This document shows, piece after piece, positions 36,601-40,890 of a stretch of DNA of 64,000 nt. Location: NCBI GenBank assembly GCA_029204225.1, contig CM055102.1, positions 45,146,484 to 45,210,483 on the forward strand. The letters run 5' to 3'. Below the pieces are notes generated by a model. The model saw nothing but the letters and a program-made list of their open reading frames with translations, was not told the origin of the DNA and ran no database searches. Position 1 is the first letter of the stretch; every line of letters begins with the position of its first letter. This DNA is from Diphasiastrum complanatum (taxonomy: Eukaryota > Streptophyta > Lycopodiopsida > Lycopodiales > Lycopodiaceae). Made by a program: the position numbers and the translations under genes.

Positions 36601-38119
36601 TTGTCCAACCCTACCCCTTATGTTTTTTCATGTATCAGATTAAATGGCTTTCTTGAATAATGTAACTTTTTTTTTAGGTTTCGAGCAAGCTGAAGTGAGG
36701 AAATCTAAATTTTCCCTCGAGGAAGTGGGAAAGCTCTTCAATTGGCTTTGCTCTTTAGCGCTTGCCTTCATCATGATGAAGTCTGGCCTTCACCTCTGGA
36801 GAAGTGATGGAAACGGTCTTTGTATGAATGTATGAAAGCTAATGGGGACATGTTTGTGCATGGACTTGCACCTACCCTTGGGCACAAAGGGAGTGAGTAG
36901 GGATGTCGTAGTATTTATGTATAACCCTCTTTCCACAGCTGAGAACCTCTACAGGTGATTAGTTGGGTTGTTATGATATCTTCATGTCATGGTACTTGTT
37001 TGCAACTGTTGCTCAATATGTGTCAATATTATGTTTTTTAATTAATTTTTGAGAGGCCCTTTTTTGTGAAAATGAATATAACTCAGCCTCGAATTAATTG
37101 CTTACTCTCTCCCAATAGAAACCTTGTGCTTCAAGATGATTATTACTGGTTTGCAAAAGGTTATTTAGTTGCAGGGAGTCCACATTCATAAGCATATCTT
37201 GAGACCAATTCAACAAGAGGAGCATGTCAGCGCACCCTAAATCTGTTAACAATAGTGCTTGATGCGGAATCTTCTATTGACGTAAAGCCCCTTGGGTAGT
37301 CCAATAGTTGAAGCAGGTTCCCTTCAGGGGTCGCCATCTCAGCCCGCTACTCTGATTACTTTTAAGCTCCAGTCAAAAATTGGTGAGGGGAAAACAAGTA
37401 AATTTAACCTAGGAAACATCTAACCTTCATGATCTTCCAAAGAACTGACAATAATCCTCGACAACCTTTGTTGCCTTTCAAAAAACTTGACAAGAACTTA
37501 GTTTAGGCCTGTGAACTCTATTCGTTGTTGATTTCTCTCAATCAACCCACCACTGTGCTCGAGTGAAATAGTTTCTTGAATGTAATGACTATCCTTTTGA
37601 GCTTGTTGACTGAATTAGATATTGCAACTGACAAACATGTATTGTGCTGTTAATGTGCAGCCTTATCTTCATGAATCACGACATCAACATGCATTGAAAA
37701 GGGCCAGAGGTTGTGGTGGACGATTTCTTAACACAAAGTCCAAGGACGAGTCAACTAGAGGATCTCCAAATTGTTTCCGATCTTTAGATAGGCCATCCTT
37801 GCAGGCACCTACCAGCACAGAAGCAAAGTCGTCAGGGATACTGATTTCTGGGTTCAGTGCACAAGACAGTGGTCGATCACCTCCTGCTGTGGGAAGCATG
37901 ACTCAGAGTGCAAATGCAGGGAATGACACAAATTTGTCCTCTCATCTTAATTCTTCAACTGGGGCTCAAGGAAATAATTCTTCAAATAACCACCAGAATC
38001 AGTCTTTTAATATGTCAGCGTTTCATTCACTACCCGAAGGATTTGATGGAGGTCAAAGTGCACAGACAAGTAATATGGTTGCAGCTGGAGCTCAGCAGAA
38101 AGCTGTTGCTACTCAATGA
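1..38119 (+). CDS. NF-YA: NF-YA transcription factor gene, spliced, 5' end outside window
   Basis: This gene encodes the sequence-specific subunit of the nuclear NF-Y (HAP2/3/5) trimer, which binds CCAAT boxes with the NF-YB/NF-YC histone-fold pair. Five exons join as 1-97, 19438-19559, 19917-19988, 23798-23965 and 37661-38119. All introns are GT-AG and the phases agree, giving 918 bp (305 residues plus stop). The conserved core is complete. The subunit-association helix ([15 protein letters not shown]) is in exon 4, and the DNA-binding half ([20 protein letters not shown]) opens exon 5. A plant-type [13 protein letters not shown] block precedes the core, and an Asn/Ser/Gln-rich tail follows it. 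The start codon and N-terminus lie left of the window. Introns measure 19,340, 357, 3,809 and 13,695 bp. Family assignment is very secure; the paralogue is not determined. An additional small exon inside intron 1 cannot be excluded. Confidence 0.93.
98..1777. other. NF-YA intron 1, proximal part without recognised genes
   Basis: This stretch follows the exon donor. It contains an (AG)n microsatellite at about 188-231 and otherwise mixed, T-rich sequence. No ORF here resembles a known protein, and no terminal repeats were found. Its far end runs into a decayed gypsy LTR remnant. Confidence 0.6.
188..231. repeat. (AG)n microsatellite near an intron donor
   Basis: About 22 uninterrupted AG units lie 90 bp inside NF-YA intron 1. 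The tract is visible directly. No function can be assigned. Confidence 0.95.
1778..1853 (+). mobile_element. Decayed chromovirus LTR 5' fragment
   Basis: The sequence matches the first roughly 75 bp of the gypsy LTRs at 17520 and 16639. Shared blocks are the TGGGxCCCAAAC-type start and GACTGGGCCTGTTGACTTGAC. It agrees best with the older LTR at 17520 (GAAGCT-AA rather than GAGACC). It ends exactly where a copia LTR begins at 1854, so the copia inserted into this LTR. Confidence 0.75.
1854..2295 (-). repeat. 3' LTR of the minus-strand copia
   Basis: The boundaries are TGTCAGAATTTG on the left and ATTCCTAACA on the right. The PPT complement CTCCCCCTT follows immediately at 2296, which fixes the orientation. 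No matching 5' LTR remains. The right end and PPT match those of the copia at 6480, so the two belong to related families. Confidence 0.8.
2290..3223 (-). pseudogene. copia pol remnant (RT and RNase H)
   Basis: Fragments of one copia polyprotein lie in three shifted frames. The highest-coordinate piece begins [19 protein letters not shown], typical of the segment just before RT. The RT active-site motif YVDD is present. The RNase H fragment contains [20 protein letters not shown]. Gag, protease and integrase are missing because of the junction at about 3224. The piece is nonfunctional as it stands. Confidence 0.88.
3225..4650 (+). pseudogene. copia gag zinc knuckle, protease and integrase
   Basis: The frame opens with the CCHC zinc knuckle [14 protein letters not shown]. 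The aspartic protease site [14 protein letters not shown] follows. Next are the GAG-pre-integrase block ([20 protein letters not shown]) and the integrase core, with [31 protein letters not shown] and [14 protein letters not shown]. The DDE residues appear to be retained. Integrase homology stops near 4565 ([11 protein letters not shown]), followed by unrelated sequence, which indicates a deletion of the integrase C-terminus. The 5' end is the junction with an opposite-strand copia. Confidence 0.88.
4680..6301 (+). pseudogene. copia reverse transcriptase and RNase H
   Basis: A linker with short repeats (HFGQQSVD twice) leads into RT. RT blocks include [63 protein letters not shown] and [11 protein letters not shown] one-base frameshift near 5125-5140 separates the first RT block from the rest. 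Near 5935 the sequence jumps from SLMSQFMHA to [19 protein letters not shown], so roughly 50 residues around the RT/RNase H border appear deleted. RNase H ends with ADVFTKSLP and a stop at about 6299-6301. Confidence 0.88.
6332..6479 (+). repeat. 3' LTR of plus copia, first segment
   Basis: It starts TGTTAGAATAAT after the purine-rich TTTAAGGAGG. It ends in GGGTC (6475-6479), the target duplicated by the nested insertion. It continues at 10542. Confidence 0.8.
6480..6887 (-). repeat. 3' LTR of the RT-less copia
   Basis: It is 408 bp, TGTTAGAATCGAAG...ATTCCTAACA. The PPT complement CTCCCCCTT follows at 6888-6896. It nearly matches 10138-10541 and carries an extra 4 bp (TTTA). Confidence 0.93.
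6917..7973 (-). pseudogene. copia integrase and pre-RT linker, RT deleted
   Basis: The main frame (7973 to 7269) is an integrase core. It includes [15 protein letters not shown], an [10 protein letters not shown] site (family usually RTDRGGE), [14 protein letters not shown] and [19 protein letters not shown]. The linker (about 7306 to 6917) contains [15 protein letters not shown] and HYAFMAS, where the RT domain normally begins. A shifted frame then gives [12 protein letters not shown], an internal RT snippet, and the sequence ends at the PPT. The catalytic YVDD region and RNase H are absent. A frameshift near 7270-7310 separates integrase from the linker. Confidence 0.85.
8024..8663 (-). pseudogene. 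copia protease and GAG-pre-integrase region
   Basis: The upstream piece (8663 to 8367) continues the gag knuckle sequence in a shifted frame and contains the protease signature [16 protein letters not shown]. The lower piece (about 8263 to 8024) carries the short pre-integrase region ([15 protein letters not shown]). Frame changes interrupt the polyprotein near 8640 and again near 8370. It lies between gag and integrase, as expected for copia. Confidence 0.8.
8498..9427 (-). pseudogene. copia gag (UBN2 type) with one premature stop
   Basis: The likely original start is the ATG at 9427-9425 ([20 protein letters not shown], a typical copia gag N-terminus). A TGA at 9317-9319 interrupts it where Trp is expected. 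The downstream frame is open from the ATG at 9307 for 269 codons. It includes [11 protein letters not shown], the UBN2-type segment [19 protein letters not shown], and the zinc knuckle [14 protein letters not shown]. Only one stop breaks an otherwise long frame, which agrees with the young LTRs. Gag forms the virus-like particle and binds element RNA. Confidence 0.87.
9428..10124 (-). repeat. Repetitive 5' leader of the RT-less copia
   Basis: About 700 bp lie between the PBS and gag. Degenerate, irregularly spaced repeats of plus-strand CCTGTCCAGAT/ACTGCCT and CTCCACCAGA-type words recur through about 9500-10070. No ORF here is conserved. In the element's orientation this is the 5' untranslated leader, where packaging and dimerisation signals usually sit. 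Confidence 0.65.
10125..10137 (-). promoter_or_regulatory. Primer-binding site, initiator tRNA-Met type
   Basis: The minus-strand sequence TGGTATCAGAGCC directly adjoins the 5' LTR. It matches the classic plant PBS complementary to the 3' end of initiator tRNA-Met. Confidence 0.9.
10138..10541 (-). repeat. 5' LTR of the RT-less copia
   Basis: It is 404 bp, begins TGTTAGAATCGAAG and ends ATTCCTAACA. GGGTC follows at 10542-10546. It carries the promoter for leftward transcription of the element. Confidence 0.93.
10542..10854 (+). repeat. 3' LTR of plus copia, second segment
   Basis: This resumes the LTR that began at 6332, after the nested insertion. It starts with the repeated target GGGTC and ends TTCCTACA at 10854, where an old gypsy RT fragment begins. 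Confidence 0.75.
10986..11385 (+). repeat. 5' LTR of gypsy at 10986
   Basis: It is 400 bp, TGTTAGGGACCC...GTGTGTAACA. Compared with the 3' LTR it lacks about 56 bp between two GCCA tetramers (near 11168), so a microhomology deletion is likely. A TATA-like element GGTATACAAGGG lies near 11140. Confidence 0.93.
11388..11400 (+). promoter_or_regulatory. Primer-binding site, initiator tRNA-Met type
   Basis: TGGTATCAGAGCC lies two bases after the LTR end. Confidence 0.9.
11401..12194 (+). other. Gypsy 5' leader, noncoding
   Basis: About 790 bp between the PBS and gag, closely matched at 28429-29302 in the second copy. It contains purine-rich runs (GGGGGAGGGGGG near 11931) and no conserved ORF. 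The second copy has an extra segment near 29110-29180, so the leader varies in length. Confidence 0.75.
12195..13031 (+). pseudogene. Gypsy gag capsid domain
   Basis: The ATG at 12195 follows the TCTCTGTAAAA context shared with the second copy. The protein starts [12 protein letters not shown] and has a coiled N-terminal segment ([20 protein letters not shown]). It then carries the retrotransposon gag domain ([50 protein letters not shown]). The frame shifts at about 13010-13030, just before the zinc knuckle, which continues in the next entry. Gag packages the element RNA. Confidence 0.92.
13010..14044 (+). pseudogene. Gypsy nucleocapsid knuckle, protease and start of RT
   Basis: The frame contains the zinc knuckle [15 protein letters not shown] retropepsin-like domain follows, whose active-site region reads [14 protein letters not shown] (DDGS where DSGA/DSGS is usual), with [11 protein letters not shown] near its end. 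The RT lead-in [20 protein letters not shown] and [13 protein letters not shown] close the frame. A one-base shift near 14015-14025 then moves the RT body to another frame. The Asp-Asp-Gly-Ser variant may impair protease activity. Confidence 0.88.
13990..14618 (+). pseudogene. Gypsy reverse transcriptase core
   Basis: RT motifs are well preserved: [69 protein letters not shown] and the catalytic [11 protein letters not shown]. After the thumb ([19 protein letters not shown]) the frame breaks near 14580. The second copy retains the intervening segment [16 protein letters not shown], so a deletion of roughly 90 bp removed the connection to RNase H here. Confidence 0.92.
14591..15877 (+). pseudogene. 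Gypsy RNase H and integrase, ending at a TAG
   Basis: RNase H shows [39 protein letters not shown] and TDHQALKYI. The integrase zinc finger follows as [14 protein letters not shown]...CAQCQ. The core contains [20 protein letters not shown] and [16 protein letters not shown] at 15875-15877 comes right after SDGQSERTN, where Gln or another sense codon is expected. The integrase frame reopens two bases later. The second gypsy copy has TAG at the homologous place (31444-31446). Confidence 0.92.
15881..16380 (+). pseudogene. Gypsy integrase C-terminal part
   Basis: It continues the integrase after the [42 protein letters not shown] and [15 protein letters not shown]. The [20 protein letters not shown] segment and a GPY/F-like module follow. 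A one-base difference near 16260 relative to the second copy shifts the frame and produces a stop at 16291. The GPY/F-adjacent sequence ([11 protein letters not shown]) continues in another frame to about 16380. Confidence 0.85.
16405..16644 (+). pseudogene. Gypsy integrase chromodomain tail
   Basis: This open frame contains [20 protein letters not shown], a chromodomain signature with WKG and a DxTWE ending, as in plant chromoviruses. Such tails direct integration to particular chromatin. The frame ends GAA-TGT-TAG, where TGTTAG are the first six bases of the 3' LTR, so the stop codon is supplied by the LTR. Confidence 0.88.
16639..17079 (+). repeat. 3' LTR of gypsy at 10986
   Basis: It is 441 bp, preceded by the PPT AGGAAGAGGGAA (16627-16638), begins TGTTAGGGACCC and ends GTGTGTAACA. 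It retains the 56 bp missing from the 5' LTR and lacks a short AACGTGAATCG-like segment. About 14 other base differences are visible by eye. Confidence 0.93.
17520..17963 (+). repeat. Older gypsy LTR
   Basis: It is 444 bp, TGTTAGGGACCC...GTCGTAACA, clearly diverged from the LTRs at 16639 and 27966. It keeps the TATA motif GGTATATAAGGAG near 17665, where the younger LTRs read TATACAAG. It probably belongs to the fragmented RT just upstream. Confidence 0.88.
17964..19437. other. NF-YA intron 1, distal 1.5 kb, no recognised feature
   Basis: The sequence begins with loosely repeated TGACTCGCC/TGACTCACC words (about 17970-18120). It continues as mixed T-rich intron sequence to a polypyrimidine-poor acceptor, TTTGAAG, at 19437. 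No coding homology was recognised. Confidence 0.55.
19438..19559 (+). CDS. NF-YA: NF-YA exon 2 of those visible
   Basis: A 122 bp exon between an AG acceptor and a GTACAC donor. It reads [20 protein letters not shown] then [20 protein letters not shown]. Its start completes a Gly codon with the last base of the exon at 97, and it ends in phase 0. The Pro/Gln-rich content fits the region upstream of the NF-YA core. Confidence 0.85.
19917..19988 (+). CDS. NF-YA: NF-YA exon 3 of those visible
   Basis: A 72 bp phase-0 exon after TTGTTTCAG and before GTATACC. It reads [20 protein letters not shown], a block typical of plant NF-YA proteins just upstream of the core. Confidence 0.9.
19989..23797. 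other. NF-YA intron 3, no recognised gene
   Basis: It contains a (CG)n(CA)n tract at 20027-20070 and a poly-C run near 21057-21069. Several short open frames lie at 20704-21379, 21803-22134 and 22364-22818, none with recognisable homology. The T-rich stretch at 21850-22110 is open in three frames at once, which argues for compositional bias rather than coding. It ends at a TTGATAG acceptor. Confidence 0.6.
20027..20070. repeat. (CG)n-(CA)n microsatellite
   Basis: An alternating purine-pyrimidine tract of CGCG units followed by about 15 CA units. Such tracts can adopt Z-DNA. It lies 40 bp after an NF-YA exon. Confidence 0.93.
23798..23965 (+). CDS. NF-YA: NF-YA exon 4: first half of the conserved core
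   Basis: A 168 bp phase-0 exon encoding the subunit-association part of the core. It contains [20 protein letters not shown] followed by [15 protein letters not shown]. This helix contacts the NF-YB/NF-YC dimer. The donor GTTGGT follows AGG-AAG. The intron separating it from the DNA-binding half is 13.7 kb long here. Confidence 0.96.
23966..25018. other. NF-YA intron 4, first kilobase
   Basis: Mixed intron sequence with no recognisable ORF or terminal repeat. It ends at a TC-repeat that begins the LINE array. Confidence 0.6.
25019..26239 (+). mobile_element. ORF1-only L1-type LINE unit, copy 1
   Basis: The unit comprises (TC)n (25019-25041), a GC-rich 5' leader (CTGATGGTGCCCTGG), a decayed ORF1 and a 3' tail starting about 26090 (TGAACTTGTAAATGG, ATAATCCTGGCCATAA). 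It ends near TCTTATATGCC at 26239. No endonuclease or RT lies between ORF1 and the tail. The tail matches copy 2 at about 27385-27530 and copy 4 at about 63803-63960. The next unit begins immediately. Confidence 0.7.
25321..26035 (+). pseudogene. LINE ORF1-like protein, copy 1 (frameshifted)
   Basis: It begins [20 protein letters not shown], a Ser/Pro-rich N-terminus. Frame changes lead into a coiled region ([19 protein letters not shown]) and then an L1 ORF1-like C-terminal half. That half reads [40 protein letters not shown] and [20 protein letters not shown]. The pattern (basic RRM-like strand, then an [11 protein letters not shown] segment) resembles ORF1 RNA-binding proteins of plant and algal L1-clade LINEs. 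The assignment rests on remembered family features, not a search. Stops and frameshifts at about 25560-25780 inactivate it. Confidence 0.68.
26240..27569 (+). mobile_element. ORF1-only L1-type LINE unit, copy 2
   Basis: It begins directly after copy 1 with CTGCTTCTCCAGCG and CTCCATCGC words like those in copies 1 and 3. It contains ORF1 (26401-27360) and a tail (TGAATCTGTGAATGG, ATAATCCTGGACATT, TTATACGCCTTTTGG). It ends AATAAAGC followed by (TTC)n at 27548-27572. The (TTC)n passes straight into the (TC)n of copy 3, so the units are head to tail. No endonuclease or RT is present. Confidence 0.72.
26401..27360 (+). pseudogene. LINE ORF1-like protein, copy 2
   Basis: It starts [20 protein letters not shown] with a (SP)n run encoded by a CACCTT repeat. 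The middle is coiled-coil-like ([20 protein letters not shown] and [13 protein letters not shown]). The C-terminal half is the best preserved of the four copies: [70 protein letters not shown] and [12 protein letters not shown]. Stops at about 26710, 26846 and 27061 and a shift near 26930 break it. The likely role is RNA binding and chaperoning of LINE RNA, by analogy with L1 ORF1p. Confidence 0.7.
27548..27623. repeat. (TTC)n-(TC)n-(GC)n junction microsatellite
   Basis: The (TTC)n tail of LINE copy 2 fuses to the (TC)n start of copy 3, then a short GCGCGC run. This marks the boundary between two units. Confidence 0.85.
27966..28413 (+). repeat. 5' LTR of gypsy copy 2
   Basis: It is 448 bp, TGTTAGGGACCC...AGATTGTAACA, and the PBS follows at 28416. 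A TATA-like GGTATACAAGGG lies near 28120. Confidence 0.95.
28416..28428 (+). promoter_or_regulatory. Primer-binding site, initiator tRNA-Met type
   Basis: TGGTATCAGAGCC lies two bases after the LTR end, identical to the site at 11388. Confidence 0.9.
28429..29302 (+). other. Gypsy copy 2 leader, noncoding
   Basis: It is homologous to 11401-12194. It carries an A-rich stretch (28566-28588) and an additional segment near 29110-29180 absent from the first copy. Confidence 0.75.
29303..30364 (+). pseudogene. Gypsy gag-RT deletion fusion
   Basis: The ATG at 29303 matches the gag start of copy 1, but TAG at 29408-29410 stops it after 35 codons. The frame reopens and reads gag ([20 protein letters not shown]) to [10 protein letters not shown]. 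It then joins in frame directly to the RT catalytic region [15 protein letters not shown]. The joint lies at an AATTTC/AAATTC microhomology near 29830. The rest of RT and early RNase H follow ([32 protein letters not shown]), ending at TAG 30362-30364. The zinc knuckle, protease and RT fingers are lost. Confidence 0.92.
30365..31446 (+). pseudogene. Gypsy copy 2 RNase H and integrase
   Basis: RNase H continues ([29 protein letters not shown]). The integrase zinc finger ([19 protein letters not shown]) and the start of the core ([20 protein letters not shown]) follow. An 8 bp deletion at about 31202 relative to copy 1 shifts the frame. A TAG near 31267 and another at 31444-31446 follow. The latter is the same stop seen in copy 1 at 15875. 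Confidence 0.92.
31450..32208 (+). pseudogene. Gypsy copy 2 integrase C-terminus and chromodomain
   Basis: The frame 31450-31953 reads [20 protein letters not shown] through [20 protein letters not shown] and ends at TGA after [11 protein letters not shown] (CGA in copy 1). The chromodomain frame 31975-32181 contains [20 protein letters not shown] and ends at TAG. The PPT AGGAAGAGGGAA lies just before the 3' LTR. Confidence 0.9.
32209..32656 (+). repeat. 3' LTR of gypsy copy 2
   Basis: It is 448 bp, TGTTAGGGACCC...AGATTGTAACA, followed by the target repeat CCTCC. Confidence 0.95.
33042..33860 (+). pseudogene. LINE copy 3 ORF1 C-terminal region
   Basis: It reads through a coiled-coil-like segment ([20 protein letters not shown] and DNRVLK). 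Shifted frames then give [35 protein letters not shown] and [17 protein letters not shown]. These align with the corresponding blocks of copies 1 and 2 ([28 protein letters not shown]). Stops at about 33244, 33307, 33427 and 33736 inactivate it. Confidence 0.68.
33935..34920 (+). pseudogene. LINE AP-type endonuclease remnant
   Basis: Frame-shifted pieces read [20 protein letters not shown] then TLIFTETRS (the N-terminal endonuclease block), [15 protein letters not shown], and [11 protein letters not shown] (the GDFN motif of L1 endonucleases). [20 protein letters not shown] then [11 protein letters not shown] follow. The order and motifs fit the apurinic/apyrimidinic-like nuclease that nicks target DNA. 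A 98 bp tandem duplication at 34194-34389 disrupts the frame. RT does not follow. Confidence 0.72.
34194..34389. repeat. 98 bp tandem duplication in the LINE endonuclease
   Basis: Two adjacent copies (34194-34291 and 34292-34389) start ACTTCTTGGTCGGAG. They differ at one visible base (GACGGGGATT versus GACAGGGATT). The length is not a multiple of three, so it breaks the endonuclease frame. Confidence 0.92.
35060..35550 (+). pseudogene. LINE C-terminal Cys/His region
   Basis: Pieces read [41 protein letters not shown], and a CxxC...H...C-like ending ([24 protein letters not shown]) in mixed frames. This resembles the zf-RVT-like domain that follows RT in plant LINEs (RLGxHxLxVETGRW, RxCxxC pattern). 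The preceding RT is missing. Assignment is by remembered motif only. Confidence 0.55.
35551..37660. other. NF-YA intron 4, distal 2.1 kb
   Basis: It contains a short CA-rich tract (about 36067-36100) and small ORFs (for example 36134-36325) with no recognised homology. Its 3' end is a normal acceptor, TTAATGTGCAG. Confidence 0.55.
37661..38119 (+). CDS. NF-YA: NF-YA last exon: DNA-binding half and C-terminus
   Basis: The exon starts right after TGTGCAG in phase 0. [17 protein letters not shown] and CGGRFLNTK form the DNA-binding part of the core, with the conserved His/Arg residues intact. A Ser/Asn/Gln-rich tail of about 125 residues (for example [20 protein letters not shown]) runs to the TGA at 38117-38119. 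The frame is undamaged, which argues for a functional gene despite its inflated introns. Confidence 0.95.
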   Translation, partial: PYLHESRHQHALKRARGCGGRFLNTKSKDESTRGSPNCFRSLDRPSLQAPTSTEAKSSGILISGFSAQDSGRSPPAVGSMTQSANAGNDTNLSSHLNSSTGAQGNNSSNNHQNQSFNMSAFHSLPEGFDGGQSAQTSNMVAAGAQQKAVATQ

Positions 38120-39490
38120 AGGTCTCAGCTTTAATGTTGCTAGTCTTAGCATTCCTGAAAGTTTTTATCATTATGCAACGATATGATCTTACTTCTCAAG
38201 TGAAGGCAAAAACCACTCTTGTAAAACATTAGTCCTGATGTTATAGTTGTATGTTGATGAGACCAATGAATTATCATTTCATGACTTGGGGCATATGCAT
38301 CTGTGCTTGCATTTTGGTTACGGGCAAGCCGAGCTTCTTGACTCCAGTCACTGATTGAGATCATATGGGAAGTTTCATGTTTCACAAGGTTTTACTCCTG
38401 CATGTCCAACCAGTCGGGCCCCCTTTCTCTTCATTTGGATCTTGGCTTTGATCCAGACGGTTTTGACATGGGAAAAGTATCTGTTTTCAAATTCAATAGC
38501 TGTCAGATGTCTTGGTGAGATGGCCTGTTAAGATTGGATTTCGTTCATGTCTTGAGTCCTTTATTGAAAACAATGCTTGAGCCTTCAAGGCACTATCCTG
38601 TGAAATGTAAGATCTCTTATCATTGACATTGATTGGGCATTAAAAATCTACAACTTCAGAACTTGTGATAAACATGTGAGTGTTGCCAGTTCAAATTCTC
38701 AAGAATTACCATGAAACTTCCAAGCTTGTCCTTATTGATAAACGCTTTGTTCATGGTTGGTAGCAACTCACAATATATTGTACCTAATTTATTGCTGACA
38801 ACAATTCTAGTAGACATCTATTTGAGTTCAAGCTTGTGGAGTTATCACCAAAATAAGACAATCAATTGCATAGTAATTTTTTCATTAATGCCATAGATTA
38901 GAATAGCAAAAAAGGAGACACTTGTTTCAATTTTTGAAACATGGAAAGTAATGTATTTGAATTTCATTGCCATTGATAATGATCAATTGCAACTTGACAA
39001 CACACAAATTTTGTCAATTCAGTAATCCAAGAATAACCACGAGACTTCAAGTTTGTCCTTAACAAACATTTTGTTCTATAAGCATTAAATCCCACTTTAT
39101 TGAAGTTATCGCTAAACATTTATGGAGAAGATTGTAATACGACGTTTATAAATGTAAAAGGGTTTTTACAAAACTAACTAGCCAATTTTCATAAGGTGAC
39201 CTTCAGGTTCCTAGAACTCATAAGAGTTAGAGGGCAACTTTAAAGGGGAGTCATAGAGACTACTGACGGAGTCATTATCCTTTGACCTAGAACTCATAAG
39301 AGTTAGAGGGCAACTTTAAAGGGGAGCATAGATACTCATGAAAGAGTCATTATAATTGACTCCAGAGGGACTTTTGAATTTCATGAAAATCATGGCTGAA
39401 AATTGTTGAAAATGCAGCAAAAAGACTCTAATAAACTTGTGAAATGATGGAGGAAGCACCTTGAATAGATCCAGTTGAGATCCAATACCA
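38120..39490. other. NF-YA 3' UTR and intergenic sequence
   Basis: The first few hundred bases are presumably 3' UTR; no clear polyadenylation signal was picked out. A related pair of segments (GAAACTTCCAAGCTTGTCCTT near 38713 and GAGACTTCAAGTTTGTCCTT near 39041) suggests a diverged internal repeat. A 76 bp tandem pair follows. Confidence 0.5.
39210..39359. repeat. 76 bp tandem repeat, two copies
   Basis: The copies start at 39210 and 39286, both CCTAGAACTCATAAGAGTTA, and share the next 40 bases closely. Their 3' portions diverge slightly. No associated gene is visible. Confidence 0.88.
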
Positions 39491-39699
39491 AAAACACCAT
39501 CCAATTTAATGTTTACTTGGCTTTAACTCCACTATAAGGCTCCAATTCTTGCAATTCCCTTCACATGTGAGAGTTTACGGCCTGCCACGGGTAGAGGGCG
39601 GTATCTCAACTCCCTAATCAATCCCACAAATGCAAAGAACCAAATGCAATGGCAAATATCAAGCATAGAGATCACAACCAACAATGATAGAAGGAAAAC

Positions 39700-40890
39700 C
39701 CAATTTTTACTCATAAGTTGATGGAGAAACCATCATATATTTATACATAAGTAGCTCGGATCTCAGCATTTTAGGACTTCTCTGAATTCATCATAACGTA
39801 ACCCTAATATCCAACCTAATAGGTCATTGGATCCACTCTAATTAGGGGTCAAGATCTTGAGAAAAACTTGTTATTTTTGGCTCCTACTTTTTCTCTAACC
39901 TATCTATGTACATTTTGGCCTCATTTCAAAGGGGCCATTACAAAGTAGGATGTGGACTAAACTTCTTGAAAAGCATCCTATGCTATTTGGCATGTGTGAC
40001 ATGGCATAACATGGCCAAATTGCCAATTACAAGTCATATGACTAAAATTGGTCCAAACTAGTTTGTGAAATTTTAACATTCCTCACAACTAGTTTGGATC
40101 TAACATAGATCTACTAATCACTCCAAGAGATGTTCTTAACTCTATGAATGCTGCCCTTTGAAGTGGTTTAGTGAGTATATAAGCCACACACTCACTACTT
40201 GATACATGTTCCAAAGAGATCTCCTTTGCTTGCATCTTTTTCCTCACAAAGTGATGACAAATCTCTATGTGTTTGGACCTTGCATGGAAAATTGGATTTG
40301 ATGCAAGATGTTGGGTTGAGATGTTGTCATTATGGATGACTGGTACATCCTTTGGATCCATAATCTTTAGATCCACTGCTTGATCCAAAGCACCTCCTTA
40401 GTTGTTGTAGTAAGTGCTTTGTACTCGGCCTCGATTGAAGAGAGTGAGATTGTTTCTTGCTTCTTTAATAGCCAAGAAACTACTCCATCACCTATGAAGG
40501 CTGCATATGCACTTGTTGATCTTCTATCTCTCTTGTCACTTGCAAAATCTGAATCACTATAGGCATGCAAGTCAATTACATCTCCTCAATAAAGTATACC
40601 ACGATCTAGTGTACTCGAGATATACCTCAAGATCCTTCTAACTTTCTTCCAATGAATGATCTTGCATGTATTGACTTAATCTACACACGCTAAAGTTAAG
40701 TTCAGGCCTAACAATAGTAATTCACATTAAAGAGCCTATAAGTTGTCTATATAAAGTGATGTCCATGAAGGATCTTTCATCATTTTTATTAGACACTTTT
40801 ACATCGTGCTCCATAGGAGTTTCTACGTACTTGCAATCTTGCATCTTAAACTTCTTTAGCAAACTTTGAGCACATGATGTGACTGCATAT
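39700..40890 (-). mobile_element. Copia 3' fragment (LTR, RNase H, RT end)
   Basis: The minus-strand fragment has an LTR ending on the plus strand at TTTTAACA (40079), next to a purine tract (minus GTTGTGAGGAA). The far LTR boundary was not fixed and could lie anywhere from 39500 to 39870. A TATA box (minus TATAAATATATGATGG) near 39740 supports the longer estimate. RNase H reads YSDSDFASDKRDRRSTSAY, LSSIEAEYKALTTTTKEVLW and ILTKPLQRAAF. RT C-terminal blocks (TPMEHDVKV, ITLYRQLIGSL) extend to about 40890 with stops. The rest of the element is missing. Confidence 0.8.
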
